Shown: positions 11,962 to 22,013 of the stretch, in pieces
How positions within the stretch are numbered: position 1 is the stretch's first letter
Layout of the letters: each line of letters opens with the position of its first letter
From: Cheiracanthium punctorium
Taxonomy: Eukaryota; Arthropoda; Arachnida; Araneae; Cheiracanthiidae
Reading direction: 5' to 3'
DNA: 64,000 bases
Assembly (NCBI GenBank): GCA_038373885.1
Contig: JAWZYV010013553.1
Location: 62,001-126,000 of the forward strand
Made by a program: the position numbers and the translations under genes
Notes under the pieces: generated by a model
Databases searched by the model: none
What the model was told of the DNA's origin: nothing
The model's input: the letters and a program-made list of their open reading frames with translations, nothing else

Positions 11962-13199
11962 AAAACAATGTTGTCAATACAAATGTTGAGAAAATCAGTC
12001 CGAAAAGTTTTGAATGGACTTTATGTAGAAAATCAACTAATTTTTCAAACTTTTCCTGAAGATATGGACGGCGTTGACGAAATGAAATAAAAGAACTTAA
12101 AATGATAAAAAAAACCCGCTTTAACAACTTTTAAGACAATTTAACGTTACGCAGTTAAATACATTGCGACATTCGCGAGATTAAAGACCTAGCTTAAACG
12201 CACATTTAGCCGCTCAGTCTTTGTTCTAGATCATAAATTTCGGCACTTGTCTAATCTCACCAAAAAATTGCTTGGCAACAGAAATAAATTATTTTGTGTG
12301 TACCCACGTAAATTTTTCTATATAAATTAGCTGTATAAGAATATTTTATATACATCATGCATTTTTTAATACAATAAATCTTATAACTGAAAACGAGTAT
12401 ACTCCATTATACAAAAAAGTAACTTTCGCCTCCTGATTTTCTATACTAATATCTTTAGAATACTCCAGCATTTAATGCAATGACTTTTTCAAAGTTTACT
12501 TTGTCTTACCGCTAATAAGAAAACATATATAGCGATTCTTTGCTTGTAATTAATTATCTTCGTACTCATTTTGATTACATTTATTAAGCATTTACTATTT
12601 CTAACCCTTTTTGGTTAATTGAACGGACTGTGAACTCATTCATTCTGCAAAAACTCAATATTAAGGGTGTGGTTAAACAGAACTTCAGAGTAAAAGATTT
12701 CTTCTTAATTGAACACTAAATTTTATCGATCGTTGCATGTTTAAGAAATTAAGAATCAATACGAATTAATGTTCTAGAGTGAATATTTAAAAGGTTTTGT
12801 TAAATTTATTTGTTTTTCTTAGAACTTTGCAAAGAATACTTGGGAAATTTAGAATAGAACAATATACAAAGGAAAAACGAACCCAAATAGTTCAATTTTC
12901 AATAATCTAAAAGAAGAGCTTTCAGTCGGCTGCCACGTTTACCAGATTAAATCGCTTCTGACTGTTTTTATCACTAGGATGCTATTTTGTTCAATCCCAG
13001 AATTTTGTCTATGCCATCTAGTAGACAGGTTTTGTAGATATGAACTGTCTCGGTGAAGATCTTTTCAAATGTGTTTGTCAGATAACGTGGAGGGGGGGGG
13101 GAGATTAGTAAAATGTAGAAAGTCGCACAAAGTTTTCAGTTTTTACTAATTTATCGCCAAGTTTGGTGCCAAAACGCGGCAATTTATTATACATAATTT
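11962..13199. other. AT-rich stretch without recognisable gene
   Basis: Only a short frame (11,945-12,127) and a G run at 13,090-13,100 are present. No domain, RNA or repeat end was recognised. Confidence 0.5.
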
Positions 13200-13680
13200 A
13201 CGAGTATAGTTAGAAAATGTCTGGCTAAGATTGTAAAACAGTTTGTGTAGGCGATTTTAATATAAATTTCAATTCCGAAGAAGTGTTTTATGAAAGAGAA
13301 AAGACAAATACGGTACACTCATAGATTATGATACACTTTCCAAATGGCATTTACAAAGGTAAAGTATAGTTTGACTATGCCTTGCGAAAACTGTTAAACA
13401 GTTTTGGTAGGTGATTTTAATATAGATTTCAATTCCGAAGAGGTGTTTTATGGAACAAGGAAGGAAAACACGAAACACTTATAGATTAAGATACACTTTC
13501 CAAACAGTATTAAAAATAGTAGAGGATAGTTGGATTATGCTTGGCGAAGGTTGTAAAACAGTTTTAGTAGGTGATTTTAAGATAGATTTCGATTACATAG
13601 TTTTTATGGAACAAGGGAAAAAAAATACGACACACTTTCCAACTTAATGGAATAGGGAAGAAAAATAGGGACGTCGCATA
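13200..13680 (+). repeat. Three tandem 160-bp units carrying a GDFN-type motif
   Basis: The word TTGTAAAACAG, or a close variant, recurs at 13,231, 13,391 and 13,551, exactly 160 bases apart. Each unit encodes a version of VLVGDFNIDF. GDFN is a conserved block of the apurinic-type endonuclases found in LINEs and some Helitrons. Because 160 is not a multiple of three, the motif changes frame from unit to unit, so the array is not translated as one protein. It looks like tandem amplification of a transposon gene fragment. Confidence 0.65.
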
Positions 13681-13745
13681 AATTATGGTACACTTTTAAT
13701 ATATAGCACTTTCGTGCGTATTTAAAATCTGAAAGTCTATCAGAT
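13620..13745 (+). repeat. Repeat shared in inverted orientation with 20,512-20,640
   Basis: Words CTTTCCAACTTAATG, GCATAAATT, TACACTTTTAATATATAGC and GTGCGTATTTAAAAT occur in the same order in the reverse complement of 20,512-20,640. It directly follows the 160-bp array, suggesting both belong to one element. Confidence 0.6.
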
Positions 13746-14616
13746 TTTCATACATTTTCTTCTTCATTTTTTTTTTTTGGGGGGGGGGGAAGGTGGGAGG
13801 AGGGTTATTTGAAAGAAGAAAGCCAATGCACATACCGGCAACATCAATCAAAGTGAAATTTAATTGGAAACAAAAACAATCATTGAAGAGAAATCCTGGC
13901 CATAACACACGATATTTTGAAAAACGTTATGGAATATTGTATTCGAAAGAACACGAACGTGTGAAACAGCAAATGTTTTTATGCGAGATATTCTTCACGT
14001 TTAAGTTTAAAAAAAATGTCTTCTTCACAAAAATTGGAAAAAATAAATGTGTAAAACGAACTGTATACATCTCATATAAATGTATTTACAATCTACCGGC
14101 TCGAATTGCTAACTTGATAAACCAGCCACTTTCTTTCAAAAGTTCTAAAATTAGGTATATTTTGCTGTAATAAATTTTTATTCTATTAACTTCAACAATA
14201 GGGGGAAGTGAAATTTTTTTTTCGAATTGCCTGAGTCACATTCACATTGCCTAAGTCATTATATGGTGGAAGCTGACTAGAACAAGTTGTTTCCAGATTT
14301 CAGCTCAAAATTTTGCCATTTTCCGGTTATCCAACCCTCTAGACTGAGAAGAGAAATGATAATTGTAAAGTACTTTCACAAGCTACATAGTTATGGTGAC
14401 TTTAATCGTACACCAACATATCTTAGAAATTGGACAAATAGACAGATATTAATCAGAGATAGTCCTATCTCTAGAATTCACTCATTGAACCTTTTAAATC
14501 AGAAAGTTGAGGGACACTCCTTGAAGTCAATTTTTAACCCTTTGGAGGTCTTACCTGGAGTCCAAAGGGATAAACAACCATGTATTGGAAATCGCTTTAT
14601 GTTTGTAAGCCCTTAA
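13746..14616 (+). other. Two unassigned open frames
   Basis: Open frames of 125 codons (13,793-14,170) and 109 codons (14,287-14,616) lie on the plus strand. The first is Lys-rich and starts within a poly-T/poly-G tract; the second has no recognisable domain. Base composition resembles the flanks. I cannot support a function, and either could be a chance or transposon-derived frame. Confidence 0.2.
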
Positions 14617-15165
14617 TAGCACGGAATGTCACAATGAGGTCGCCATGACGTCCCTGTGAGTCACATTGGTCACAATCACACTGGTGACCATAAGTGACGT
14701 CTACTGGAAGTTACAGTGTGACTTGCCCGTGACAATAGTTTGTAACTTCTTAATGACTTCAACGAGGCGGATCGTTTGTGACGTCTTGCCTGATCTTGCG
14801 ACTTTTCGCTATTTTTGAAAGCTGCATGCGACTAAATTTTATGACTTTTCGATATTGCTACTTTTTTTGATTTTGTGAATTTTAAGTAATTTTGCGAATT
14901 TCTCAAAAAAAAAAGTTTTTTCCAGTTTTAAATCAATGGAACATTTAAATCACACTGCTGTGAATGTGAAAGCACTGTAACGTCATATTGAAGTCACAAT
15001 GTCGTGCACAAGTCACAGTGTGACTTCATGATGACGTCACGTTGTGACGTTGCCGCAGAAGGACATTAGACAGTCAAGATGACTTATTTATGACTCATTC
15101 GCGACGTCCCGTGATGGTCTTGCACATCGCAGTAACTTCACATTTAGGTCACGGTGCTATGCCCA
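14617..15165. mobile_element. Inverted-repeat element rich in GTGAC/GTCAC
   Basis: Left end ATAGCACGGAATGTCAC and right end (reverse strand) ATAGCACCGTGACC are inverted relatives. Both outer thirds are packed with GTGAC, GTCAC, GACGTC and AAGTCACA words in both orientations, while the centre is T-rich. No coding capacity is seen. Superfamily and target duplication are uncertain. Confidence 0.5.
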
Positions 15166-15990
15166 GATCACAATTATTTGTCAATTTTTCACTTGCTCCC
15201 GGCTAACCGAAAAAAAAAAGAAAACCAAACCACTCATAGTCAAAGAATTCAAAAACTCTGCTGGATAGTTATTGATTTCATTGTCCTTAGCAAATTATTT
15301 TATCTTAGCTATGGTGATATGTTCTCTTTTCATCAGATATTCGATTAAGTCAGCATTAATAAAAGTTCAATCATCATTTTCAGGTTATTTAACTTACTTC
15401 AATATGTTATCTGAGAGTATGTTTTCGGAAATATTTCCATACACTTCATTAATAATATTATTTTCATTCCCTATTAATTGCTGAGGTATTTCTTCAATAA
15501 TATTTTCCGAGAAAATTTGCTTTAGCATGTTGCGTGGCGGGAGATAGTGAAGAAATTGCCTAATTGGCGCGTTTCTGTGGAGCGTCTCTTGGATTGCAAC
15601 CTGCCATGTAGCGTTTTCCCACAGGTTTAAAACGTGGAATTTACAACACTTCGTGCACTTATTGACCGTCTAAAATTTAATTGTGTGCTAAATAATGATA
15701 ATTCAGAGTATTTATTTACTTTTGGCATGCATTACGATAAAAAAAGGGCGACCCATATTTATGCCATATGTGGTCCATAATTATTCAAATCAAGGGTAAT
15801 TTTGCCGGTCATTCAATAATTTAAATAAAATAAATAATAATTCAATTTTAGGTAAAGTGGTTATTTGAATAATTTCTAAATTATTTAAGCTTACTTCATG
15901 CCGAATTAAATCATTTTTTCTTTCATACTTTCAAAAAAATTCAAGATATTGGATTTTTTTTTTACCCATTAACCCCGTGGGACCCTACCT
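15166..15990. other. AT-rich stretch without recognisable gene
   Basis: Short overlapping frames at 15,154-15,484 show no recognisable domain. No other structure was seen. Confidence 0.4.
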
Positions 15991-16080
15991 TTTTTACGTA
16001 ACTGTAATATATTGTTCATGCCTATGATCAATGTTTAAGGAATAAAAGCCTAGGTCAGTGGTTTTGGGACTGTGTTCTGT
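15991..16080. mobile_element. One end of the long-inverted-repeat family
   Basis: AGGAATAAAAGCCTAGG(T)CAGTGGTTTTGGGACTGTG matches, with changes, the right end of the element at 29,139-34,273 (GAGGAATAAAAGCCTAGGCC with GTTTTTGAGACACTCTGTG). The preceding ACGTAACTGTAATATATTG also recurs in the copies at 34,190 and 41,900. The opposite end was not found. Confidence 0.5.
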
Positions 16081-16372
16081 GTTAGGGCACGTTTGCACGT
16101 TTATCGAGGGCATCTGTCTACAGAGGAGGGGTGTACTTTTGGCGAAGGATACCGAGTATACAATATATCAATAACAGACCGTAATAGAGCTTCTTTTCAT
16201 TTAGCTGAATCAACGAATTTTCGTATGTTCCTAATAAATGTATATGTATGTGAGCTATTATAGTAGTAGTTACCTAATACTTTTATCAGTCCAATTTAAA
16301 ATTGTTTGACCTACCAGTTTTTCAATTAATCATTGAACACTTTAAATGAATCGCAAAGGCTTATTCAGCGGC

Positions 16373-16397
16373 AAAAAAAAAAAAAAAAAAAAAAAAA
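16373..16397. repeat. Poly-A run
   Basis: An uninterrupted run of about 25 A residues. No retroposon body with a matching duplication was recognised beside it. Confidence 0.9.
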
Positions 16398-16717
16398 TTT
16401 AATAAGTGTATCCGCTAAGAGCATGGACGCCTATGAGTACTTTCAAAGAAAGATCTCATCTCGGGCTTATAAATAATAGTTTAGAATATGCTATACCTCC
16501 ATACCTCTATGTGATGGAAATACCGAAATCGAACAAAGAATGCTAATATAACTACGAAAAAAATTATTTCTGGTGAGGACAAAAACAAAAGTCTTTTTAT
16601 AGAAATGATCATTCGTGCTACAAATGTAGGTGATGTGTCTAGATTGCATTAAAACAAGCTAGGAAGTTACTCTTAAGTTGAGTCGACTTGCCTTCAGGCT
16701 AGTCACGGAAGCACGCT

Positions 16718-17195
16718 ATGAGCTTTTATATAAAACGTTATATAAGCATGTCCACAATATCTTCTCCACGTGGCAAATGTAGATCGATGTGTGAATCTCG
16801 TTCGACATCGCCTCATCTCTTTTTCCGTTCTACATTCGCCACTTTCAGAATTGTCCTAAACTATATCAGTAGTATTATTTTTTTTTTCTTACGACGCAAT
16901 TTAGCAAATAGAGTTTGGTATTGCGTTGTAGGAGAATGTTTTGTGACGGAAACTGTCTTAGAAGTTATATGCCTGCTTGCAGTTGCGCTTTTATATGACA
17001 TTTTCAGAAAAGTGTATTTTCAAAAGTGGCTATTCAGTACTGAACGTTTCTGTTGAAATTAATAATTTAGGGTGCAAAAACATTTTTAAAAAATCTATAA
17101 CATTTATTATTTATTCAGAAAAACTTTTACGACCACAGAGTAAAAAATATCTAATTTTACATCGGGTTGTACATTTACAACACAGTGAGCTGTAA
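16718..17195 (+). other. Unassigned open frames
   Basis: Two overlapping plus-strand frames (112 codons at 16,718; 72 codons at 16,977) contain hydrophobic stretches such as IVLNYISSIIFFFL and VICLLAVALLYDIF that could span membranes. No family is recognised and no splice pattern is obvious. They may be chance frames. Confidence 0.15.
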
Positions 17196-17261
17196 ATTCA
17201 GCTGTGCCACCGTGCTACCCATTTACGACACTGTGCTTGAACAGACTTCTGAATCCCTGCT

Positions 17262-17400
17262 TTCCTATTGGTTCTCGTAAACACTATCCTGAATCCCTCC
17301 CCTTTTTTATGCATAAAAAGAGCAAATTTTTGCCCTTCTTATTCTAGCACTGACGACGGCATGCCATACTTGTCGAAACTGGTCTGCTATTTTAATTTTT
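17262..17400 (+). promoter_or_regulatory. Retroelement-like promoter with partial hammerhead-like core
   Basis: An inverted CCAAT box (ATTGG, 17,267) and a TATA-like GCATAAAAAG (17,311) precede CTGACGA at 17,350 and GAAAC at 17,375. TAGCA (17,345) and TGCTA (17,385) are complementary, and CGGCA/TGTCG can pair between the cores. This layout recalls the hammerhead motifs in terminal repeats of Penelope-like retroelements. The pair closing stem II would be C-C, so ribozyme activity is doubtful. No reverse transcriptase is found nearby. Confidence 0.35.
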
Positions 17401-17639
17401 GTTTTGTATTGGTGTTCTCATACGTTGTTTCTTGATGCTTATTTATTACCTTCTGCACCAAGCAACGTTTTCGCTCTTATTAGTCAGTCCTTGAGCCAGC
17501 ACACCTTCTTTTGTATAAAAAGAATACTCTTGATATGCCTTAATAAACACCAGATATTGTATAAAATATGGGTACCAGGATACCGAGACATGCTGAGAAT
17601 CTAAAGGCTCCTTAAGTGTAAAATAATAGGTACGTAAAT

Positions 17640-18690
17640 GGCTGGACACTTATCAACAATCTTCATGATTATCAAAGATTTAGATCGTTGTTGGATCACT
17701 CATTCATTATCAGGAAAGCTTTGGTCGGCATTCAATGTTACAATGGCACATACTTTGTTTTGAAAGATGCTAAATATTCGATGGTCGGTGCCATCAGGGT
17801 TGAGCAAAAAGTAGTTTAGCTTAAGGTGCCTCCTTTCCTTCTGCAGCAGAGAGTACGTCAGTGAGGGTGTCAGCGAAGATCTTGGCTGATACAATGGTAA
17901 TTGTTCATGCATTCCCTAACAGCGTCTTGATTATCTAAGAAATATATCTGACCATACTGAGGACGTTCAGATTCAGCATCAGGATTTTGAGTTGGATGAG
18001 CTGTCAAATGAATGAGTTTTTTCTAATCTCAACAAGCCTATTATAGACTGTTCGCAACGTAGTTGTACGCACCTCGGATGCTAATAGTTTCAGTCGTCAT
18101 GAGCAAAGTCATTGCAAAGCATGCGTTCAAAGTCCGAATTCTTTTATGAATTTTTTTGGAATGTGGATGGTATCGGAGGAACAACCGCACAAATTCATTA
18201 GGAAGTTCAGGATGTCCTACATCAAACTTACCCTGTAAGCATCAGTCCCCAAAATAATTTCTGTTAATCCGATTTTTTTACTCTTTCTTCGGGAAAATGC
18301 AAAGCTCTGCGGTTAATGCAAGCAATGTTAAAAGGTTATAAACTATGACAGGAAGTATCCGCATTTGTGGCGGCTTTGAAGATAATTAAGACTGTTTACC
18401 CGAAGTGCCAGCCGACGAAGTCCAACTATTCTTCGTCGTTCACCCTCCAAATGCTGATCATCTGTTTCATCTGCTCGTGTTTGAGCTGCACGTTCACGTA
18501 TTCGAGCCAAGTGCTGCTGCCGGTAATCATATGTTTACACAGCTAGTTTTTGAACTACACGTTCGTGGATTTACGTCTTTGACGCTCCTCAACAAGATCA
18601 TCCCCTTTTTTTTTCGCTTTGCTTTCAGATTGTTAATATCCCCAGAGTTGGAATCCTGGATATAACTAACTTATTGAAAGAGACTTATTA
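17640..18690 (-). pseudogene. Decayed Helitron Rep/helicase, N-terminal part
   Basis: Reading the minus strand from 18,690 downward, a polar Arg-rich segment gives RRRIVGLRRLALRVN. Further on comes a match to the Helitron_like_N region: PELPNEFVRLFLRYHPHS-type sequence near 18,220, and then AHPTQNPDAESERPQYGQIY continuing FLDNQDAVRECMNN near 17,900-18,000. The (Q/A)QIYFLD block with a following basic/acidic helix is characteristic of Helitron replicase-helicases. Several frameshifts and stops separate the blocks, and the catalytic Rep HUH motif and helicase motifs are not seen, so this is a 5' fragment of a dead copy. No Helitron termini could be placed with confidence. Confidence 0.65.
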
Positions 18691-19305
18691 AGACAAATTA
18701 TCTACACGTGTGATCTAGGCTGATGGGTGGGGTGTCCTCCGCGGAGAGGGGGTGTATTTCTAAGGGGGTCCTAACCTTTATTTAAGCTAAGGGGATTTAT
18801 ATGGGATTTTGAAGGGTTCATCTGGGTTTTCTACATGATTCCGCGGGCCGGATTCAAAGCCGTGACGGGCCGGCAGTTGCTCAGGTGGCCATGATAAAAT
18901 AAATGAGTTGAAACCTTCATCTGCTGTGAATCAAAAAACAAACCTGATGGCTGATCACGCAAAAAATTGATTTGAATGGAATTTCAAAGATCGCGTCATT
19001 TTAAACGGTTGTCACAAAAATAAAATAAAATAAAATAAAAAATTGTCTGGGTAACTGCAATTAAATATTTCTCGTCAACTTGTCTGAATGAGACGGTTAA
19101 AGAAGAATTCAACATAGTGCCGTAGATTCTTAAGAAAATGTTAAGAAAAACTGTCGTTTTAAGATATTCAAAATGTCTGCAAAATGTCTGTAAACAATCT
19201 GCAGATATTTTAAAGATACGGTTCATTCTCTAAATTATCATAAAATTTCTGCAGAATGTCTGAAGAATATGGCATTTTCTGAAGAAAATCTTAAGATTAT
19301 TTTTA
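18691..19305. other. Stretch without gene; AAAAT microsatellite and CAGACATT-type words
   Basis: An (AAAAT) tract lies at about 19,015-19,040. Between 19,150 and 19,270, ATGTCTGCAAAATGTCTGTA and related words repeat locally. A GC-rich GGGCCGGATTC...GGGCCGGC segment at 18,845-18,872 could be a hAT-type end. No coding frame is recognised. Confidence 0.35.
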
Positions 19306-19754
19306 GTGGGGATGAATCCAATAGAGCACGTTTGGGACGCTCTAGGAAGACGAGATGCTGGCCGCCAACCACCCCCACAAACTCTCCAAGAGCTGGAAAG
19401 AGCTCTTCTGGAAGAGTGGGACAGAATACCCCAACTCGTGATTAATAGACTCCATGCCTCAAAGGTGTTCAACGTTGCTGGCCGTCCGTGGAAACCATAC
19501 CCCCTACTGAAAACGATTTCCTTTGAAGAAAACACCTTTTCTTATTCTTTTTTTTCTCATATGCACAAATTGTGTTTTTTTTTCCCTTTTCTACACAAAT
19601 GCGCAATAAAATTCATTTTTTTTTCTGCCAAACATGTGTAATTTATTCTCATATAACTTACTACGTCTGTCGACCATGTGTCAATCAGCTAAAAAGTTTC
19701 CCAGCCACAAGATCCACCAAAAACCGCAATATCCTTTAATTGTTTTGAGCAATG
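19306..19754 (+). pseudogene. 3' fragment of Tc1-like transposase
   Basis: The frame beginning near 19,306 reads MNPIEHVWDALGRRDAGRQP then PPQTLQELERALLEEWDRIP. This is the C-terminal block of DD34E Tc1 transposases, with the third catalytic residue, Glu, in NPIEHVWD. It continues QLVINRLHASK before degenerating near 19,500. The sequence 5' to the Asn-Pro-Ile-Glu block is absent: unrelated AT-rich sequence starts immediately upstream, so about three quarters of the gene is missing. GAGCAATG followed by TA at 19,755 could be the right terminus. Confidence 0.75.
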
Positions 19755-20087
19755 TATATAGACTTATGAACATTGGATATAATAATTTCTGGCTTTAGCT
19801 GTGTTTTAATTACATAATTGTCTTAGAATACTCTTTCTTAATTAATATAGACAATAGTTTCGAAGCGAAGTAATATTACGTATGCAATGTGTTATTATTT
19901 TGCCCAAAAGCTGCATTTTAGGAAATACTAGTAAATTTAACAGAATGCAGTATGTGTGAATGCAATATTCAAAAAATGTTTACTTATAATGACGATCACA
20001 CTCAAACATGCAGTATTTACATTTATTTCAGGCTGCGACAAATTTTAACACAGCTTTAAATTGCTGCTAAAAAACTCATATTAAAAT

Positions 20088-20520
20088 ACTAGCCGCCTCC
20101 GGCGACCATTTGGTTCGCCATCTTAATAAATCTTGTTGGGAAAGAATCCTGCTTTTCACCAGATTCCATGGCACTGAAATCTCTCCGATTCTGAATGGAA
20201 TTTAAAATTAAGATGGTTAATAACAGGGGCGGCCCTAGGGTAAGTGGCGCCCCCTACTAACGTAAAAAAGTAGTCCCCTTTTATGCTCTACTTAGTTTTT
20301 GAGTTCGAAATGACGCCCATTCGAAGCCTGCGATTCTTACCTTGCTTACCCTGTCGGGTCGCTCCTGGTTACAAAAATAAGATGGTTTAGTGATAAAAAC
20401 CTAGGAAAAGGTACAGATAATTTTCGTCCTATATTAATTCTGCAGAGCTTCTAGTCATATTGGCCGTTATCAAAAAATGGAAAGGAGAAAAAATGTATGA
20501 AAATCAGAAACACTTTCAAA
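20088..20520 (+). repeat. Dispersed repeat R2, copy 1
   Basis: ACTAGCCGCCTCCGGCG starts a segment that recurs at 24,619-24,850 in the same orientation, with shared words TTGGTTCG, ATCTTAATAAATCTTGTT-like, TGAAATCTCTC and GGAATTTAAAATT. Both copies carry the same small hAT-type insertion at GGTTA. Such CTAGCCGCC-led repeats are non-coding; the class is not established here. Confidence 0.6.
20224..20367. mobile_element. Small hAT-type MITE nested in R2
   Basis: The 144-base unit begins CAGGGGCGGCCCTAGGGTAA and ends, on the reverse strand, CAGGAGCGACCCGACAGGG. The flanks GTTAATAA (left) and GTTACAAA (right) are an 8-base duplication with two changes. The R2 copy at 24,619 has a CAGTGGTGCGCCC start at the same point, so the insertion predates dispersal of R2. 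Confidence 0.6.
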
Positions 20521-20640
20521 TTTTAAATACGCACTAAAGTGCTATATATTAAAAGTGTATCAAAATTTATGCGTCTTCCCTATTTTCTTTCCTTATTTCA
20601 TTAAGTTGGAAAGTGTATCCTTATTTATGAGTATGATTAA
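20512..20640 (-). repeat. Inverted copy of the 13,620-13,745 repeat
   Basis: The reverse complement matches 13,620-13,745 in order (GATACACTTTCCAACTTAAT, then GCATAAATTTTG, then ATATATAGCACTTTAGTGCG). The 160-bp tandem units found beside the other copy are absent here. Confidence 0.6.
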
Positions 20641-21131
20641 ACTAAACTGAAATTGATATTTCTAACATTCTTTTTCTGGATGTAATACAATAGAAATAAA
20701 AAGGGGGGAAAAGATGCGCAGAAAAATGCACAATTTGAACTGCATGAAAGTTGCAAAAACTTATTTTTTGTTTGTTTGTTTGTGTAACATTTATTTCGGA
20801 TTTTTGTGCTCGGCCTCAATCTCGCTTATAAATCCACGTCAGAAAGTATATTTATTAAAAACTGCGTATTCTATAAGTTTGCGCCATCTGTCGACAGCTT
20901 TGCAAAATAAAAAACTCAATTGTATATTTTTGGGGATAAAAGATAGGTTTTTTTTATATATTATAGGAACAGTGTTTTTTTTTTTGCGATAAAAAGTAGC
21001 CTATATGTTAATCCAGGTCTTTAACTGTCTTTATTCCAAATTTCATCCAAATCCGTCAAACCGTTTCAGTGTGAAACAGTAATGAACATTGGCATTTATA
21101 ATATTACTAGGATTAAATTCATGTTGCATAC

Positions 21132-22009
21132 TGTAACGAATTTTCGGGGCAACCCGCTGTTTTGGGGTTTAAAATAGTGTAAAATTCGTATTCTGTGCGT
21201 CAAATAGTTAAATTTTGCTTTTTGTTTCATCAAAATCGGTCAACTAGAACGTGAGATACCAAGTTTGGTCCCATTGATTTGTATGGCGTTTCTAGAAATC
21301 TCGAGAAATATTGGTCCTAGGCCTTCGCTAACCTCACTTATGGGAATCTATATTTGGCGCCAAATGTGGCGATATTTTGGCCATTTGGCGCGATTTTCCC
21401 AATGGGGATTGTAAAGTTGTTTTTTCTGCATTAACATTCATAATAGCCTAATATTTCTCTTCTATGACGTAATCTAAAGTCCCGCTGTAAGTGCAATCTT
21501 CGAGAGATACATTCTTCTAGAAGCGCCTTGTAGCTTCTGCGACACCTATAAAAGCCCTCCCCAAGTTTGAGTCAGTTTGAGTCCAGTGTTCATCGAGCTC
21601 TCTTTGAGTGAGTTTGCTGCTTTACGCTTTGTACTGATGCTATAGAAGCGGTATTTTCGCTTGCTTTTCGAAGCTGGTTTTTAAGTGCTGTGTGTAAATC
21701 TTTCATTGCTGAGTTTTGAGGGACTGTGTACGATTTCCCTCGAAATTTTCCGCTGAATTTTACCTGTGGAAGTCTTTTATTTTGTGCGCGAATTACAGCA
21801 TTTTTAAAAGCTTCGGTACTGAAAATACTGTTATAAACGAGCTACTGGCTAATTGTGCTTGTGAATTTTGTACAGTTGACTGTTCGACGAAGTTCTAGAA
21901 GTAATAAAGTTTGTGTTCTATCCTTACAAGTGGACCCTTCTCTAGAACTTTCTACACCTACTGGACTTTAGTACGACGAACCCAGAAACTAGCAGAGTTT
22001 TTTGCAACA
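21132..22009 (+). mobile_element. Solo LTR of the gypsy family
   Basis: The 878-base unit begins TGTAACGAATTTTCGGGGC, ends TTTTTTGCAACA, and is flanked by a perfect 4-base duplication ATAC (21,128-21,131 and 22,010-22,013). It aligns over its full length with the 889-base LTR at 43,722-44,610 in opposite orientation. A TATA box (TATAAAAG near 21,546) and a polyadenylation signal (AATAAA near 21,903) divide it into U3, R and U5. The internal region is gone, as after recombination between two LTRs. The short frames inside (for example 21,716-21,898) are not genes. Confidence 0.9.
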
Positions 22010-22013
22010 ATAC

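Noticed and set aside
20088..21112. A complete Helitron from ACTAGCC to ATTACTAG
   Set aside because: The 3' side ends in CTAG but no TC start, 3' hairpin or host A-T insertion pattern could be shown.
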